A stretch of DNA of 64,000 nt from Ferrovibrio sp. MS7 (GTDB taxonomy: Bacteria > Pseudomonadota > Alphaproteobacteria > Ferrovibrionales > Ferrovibrionaceae): the NCBI RefSeq assembly GCF_038404985.1, contig NZ_JBBKBA010000002.1:744001-808000 (forward strand), given 5' to 3'. The translations under genes and the position numbers were made by a program. Within the stretch, counting starts at the first letter, position 1. Each line of letters opens with the position of its first letter. A model generated the notes under the pieces. That model was not told the DNA's origin, did no database searches, and saw only the letters and a list, made by a program, of their open reading frames with translations. Of the stretch, positions 62,173 to 64,000 are shown one piece after another.

Positions 62173-63177
62173 TCAGCGGATGAATTCAGAAGACGGATGC
62201 GCCCGCGGATAGCCGCGCAGATATTGCAGGAAACGGGCAAGCGAACGGTCGCCCGGGGTCAGCATGCCTTCACGGAAGCTGATGCCATCAAGCAATTCCC
62301 AGTCTTCCGAGATGGTGCGCTTGCTCACCACCAGCAGGTTTTCGAGCTGCTCACGCGCCTGCGGCCCCTTCAGCACCATGTTGCAATTGAACACCATGTT
62401 GTGGCCGGGCCGCGGCAGGCCGAAGCCAGTGATGGTGCCACGCCAGAAATCGCCATACTTGCCCCAGCGGTAGAAAATGCTGGTGCCACGGATGGCGGCG
62501 GTATTCTCCATCGGCACATTGCCCTGGTGCACTGCCTTGTAGGGGAACTCGACGCCGTAATCGTGCCAGATCATCAGTTCATGCGGGTCGGAGACCTGGA
62601 ACTGCATCTTGTGCACGACCTTGAGATGCTGAATATCCGGCGTGTTGGCGGCAAATACCCAAGGGTCTGAGCGCAACGGACGCTCCGCCTTGTAGTTCAG
62701 CATCTCCATTTCATCGTCGGCGTAGGGGAAATCCGGCAATTCAAACAGCGGCTCCTCGCCGTTGAACACCCAGATAATGCCGTAGCGTTCGCGGGTCGGG
62801 AACTTGAACAGGCAGGCGCGCGGCGGCGGCCGGTCGCCGATGCCGGTTTTCACGCATTTGCCAGTGGCATCATATTCCCAATGATGGAAAGCGCACTGGA
62901 TGCGGCCATCGACGATGCGGCCGGCGGAAAGATCGGCGCCGACATGCGGGCAATAGGCGCTGAGCGCTACCACGGTGCCACCGGGCTCACGGTAGACCAC
63001 GATGCGGCCATCGAGGAAATCCAACCCCAGCGGCCGCTCCGCATGCAGGTCGGTGGCCAATGCCACCGGAAACCAGGATTGCGAGAACACGCCATTCTCG
63101 CCTTCCGCCGGCAGGCGGCGCGAAGCCAGGCTGCCGCGCTTGGGTGCCTGGTTAGAGCTGCTGGTATGATCCGCCAT
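62173..63177 (-). CDS. Rieske non-heme iron aromatic ring-hydroxylating oxygenase
   Basis: 334-residue oxygenase component. The Rieske cluster is bound by Cys76, His78, Cys95 and His98 (CPHVGADLSAGR ... CAFHHWEYD). The mononuclear iron site is Asp181, His184 and His189 (PDIQHLKVVH). Size fits the phthalate dioxygenase/vanillate demethylase-like one-component oxygenase group. No reductase or ferredoxin gene is in the window; one may lie beyond the right edge. Hydroxylation or demethylation of an aromatic or heteroaromatic acid is likely. Confidence 0.9.
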   Translation of the reverse strand: MADHTSSSNQAPKRGSLASRRLPAEGENGVFSQSWFPVALATDLHAERPLGLDFLDGRIVVYREPGGTVVALSAYCPHVGADLSAGRIVDGRIQCAFHHWEYDATGKCVKTGIGDRPPPRACLFKFPTRERYGIIWVFNGEEPLFELPDFPYADDEMEMLNYKAERPLRSDPWVFAANTPDIQHLKVVHKMQFQVSDPHELMIWHDYGVEFPYKAVHQGNVPMENTAAIRGTSIFYRWGKYGDFWRGTITGFGLPRPGHNMVFNCNMVLKGPQAREQLENLLVVSKRTISEDWELLDGISFREGMLTPGDRSLARFLQYLRGYPRAHPSSEFIR

Positions 63178-63201
63178 GATGTTTCCGCTCTCCGCTTGTC
63201 T

Positions 63202-63651
63202 CTAGTCGCGCTGGATCAGCTCGATCTTGTAGCCATCCGGATCCTCGATGAAAGCGATCACCGTGGGGCTGAACTTCATCGGGCCGGGGGCACGGGTGAT
63301 CTTCACCCCGAAATCCGCCAGCTCGGCGCAGGTGGCATAGATATCGCGCACCGCTATGGCGATATGGCCATAGGCGGTGCCGATCTCGTAGCCATCGGCA
63401 TTGTCCCAGTTATGGGTCAATTCCAGCACCGTGTTGCCACTTTCATCGCCATAGCCGATGAAGGCCAGGGTGAATCGCCCGGAGGGATAATCCTGGCGGC
63501 GCAGCAGGCGCATGCCGAGCGCCCCGATGTAGAATTCCAGCGACTTCTGCAGGTTCTTCACCCGCAGCATGGTGTGCAGGATACGCACCGGCCGTTGCGC
63601 CAGCCGGTACGGCACCTCCACCACTTCCGCTTCTTCCGTATTGTAATCCAT
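63202..63651 (-). CDS. gloA: Lactoylglutathione lyase (glyoxalase I)
   Basis: 149-residue VOC enzyme converting the methylglyoxal-glutathione hemithioacetal to lactoylglutathione. Metal ligands predicted at His26, Glu77, His96 and Glu144, with spacings almost the same as in E. coli GloA. Typical blocks: ILHTMLRVKNLQKSLEFYIG, NTVLELTHNWD, GYEIGTAYGHIAIAV and FIEDPDGYKIELIQ. It has about 20 extra N-terminal residues. GGGGAGGA upstream; 24 bases before the Rieske gene in the same direction. Confidence 0.9.
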   Translation of the reverse strand: MDYNTEEAEVVEVPYRLAQRPVRILHTMLRVKNLQKSLEFYIGALGMRLLRRQDYPSGRFTLAFIGYGDESGNTVLELTHNWDNADGYEIGTAYGHIAIAVRDIYATCAELADFGVKITRAPGPMKFSPTVIAFIEDPDGYKIELIQRD

Positions 63652-63677
63652 CGGTCATCCTCCCCGGGCGGGGCTGT

Positions 63678-64000
63678 TTACTTCACCGCGATCGCTTCGA
63701 TCTCGACCTTCCATTCCGGCTTCACCAGGCCGGAGACATAGACCAGCGTGGAGGCCGGCTTGTGGCCCTTCAGCACGTCCTTGCGGATATCGACGAAGGC
63801 CGGATAGTCGGCGCGGTCGACCAGGAAGATGGTGGTCTTGACGATGTTGTTCAGCGTCATGCCGGCATCGGCCAGGATGGCTTCGATATTGCTCCAGACC
63901 TGACGGGTCTGGGTGCTGAAATCCGGCGAGCAGACGCCCTTGGCATCAATGCCGATCTGGCCGGAGATGTAGAGCGTTTCGCTGCCGCCGACATCGAGCA
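63678..64000 (-). CDS. RidA/YjgF family protein, 3' part
   Basis: C-terminal 106 residues of a RidA/Rid family protein; the start lies beyond the right edge. Visible blocks: SETLYISGQIGIDAKG, QVWSNIEAILADAGMTLNNIVKTTIFLVDRADYPAF and ASTLVYVSGLVKPEWKVEIEAIAV. Rid proteins hydrolyse reactive enamines/imines to ketones and ammonia. Some members act in catabolism of nitrogen heterocycles (for example aminoacrylate-type steps), which would fit this neighbourhood. The gap to gloA is 26 bases, so it belongs to the same leftward operon. Confidence 0.85.
   Translation of the reverse strand, partial: LDVGGSETLYISGQIGIDAKGVCSPDFSTQTRQVWSNIEAILADAGMTLNNIVKTTIFLVDRADYPAFVDIRKDVLKGHKPASTLVYVSGLVKPEWKVEIEAIAVK

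Overview
The window is a GC-rich, densely packed stretch of a chromosome. Codon use, gene families (FAD/Mo hydroxylases, many ABC importers, PQQ-type sugar dehydrogenase, EpmA/EF-P pair, tRNA-Gly(CCC)) and the short palindromic repeats between genes fit an alphaproteobacterium, probably Rhodospirillales-like. That placement is an inference. I saw no insertion sequence, prophage, CRISPR array or rRNA.

Left part (1-24.9 kb): a partial SDR gene; an eight-gene operon (GntR regulator, gamma-glutamyltransferase, DUF1028 protein, complete Dpp/Gsi-type peptide ABC importer) that looks built to import and cleave gamma-glutamyl peptides; an ABC-F ATPase behind an NADP-dependent reductase; a long non-coding stretch with an exactly 10-bp-periodic array; an SsuABC-like importer with an OsmC protein; a PQQ-type aldose dehydrogenase; a 2OG-Fe(II) oxygenase; dGTPase; and a five-gene run (XRE-cupin, two GNATs, FUSC, MFS).

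Middle (24.9-44.4 kb): an IorAB-type molybdenum hydroxylase with a divergent HxlR regulator and operator; efp and epmA facing away from each other; an extensin-like lipoprotein; acetyl-CoA synthetase; a MarR/thioesterase pair; a lipoprotein-like unknown; tRNA-Gly(CCC); and a LivKHMGF-plus-acyl-CoA-ligase operon with a second MarR regulator, an AhpD-like protein and a thiolase, tied together by related palindromic operators.

Right part (44.5-64 kb) is the most interesting region: a bidirectional locus for degrading an N-heteroaromatic acid. Leftward it encodes a three-subunit molybdenum hydroxylase (large subunit at 54624-57020, iron-sulfur and FAD subunits at 48098-49476), one NitT/TauT-type ABC permease and ATPase with two paralogous binding proteins, NicX (2,5-dihydroxypyridine 5,6-dioxygenase), a 2-hydroxyacid dehydrogenase, a NicF-type cysteine hydrolase, an AbrB-type membrane protein and a CoxG protein. 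Rightward it encodes an FAD monooxygenase, NicD (N-formylmaleamate deformylase), a small GatC/AtzG-like protein and an amidase. An IclR regulator follows, and two 19-bp operators with identical arms lie between the divergent promoters. Together these genes would take a pyridine carboxylate (nicotinate or a hydroxypicolinate/hydroxynicotinate) through 2,5-dihydroxypyridine to maleate, formate and ammonia. A Rieske oxygenase, glyoxalase I and a truncated RidA gene close the window.
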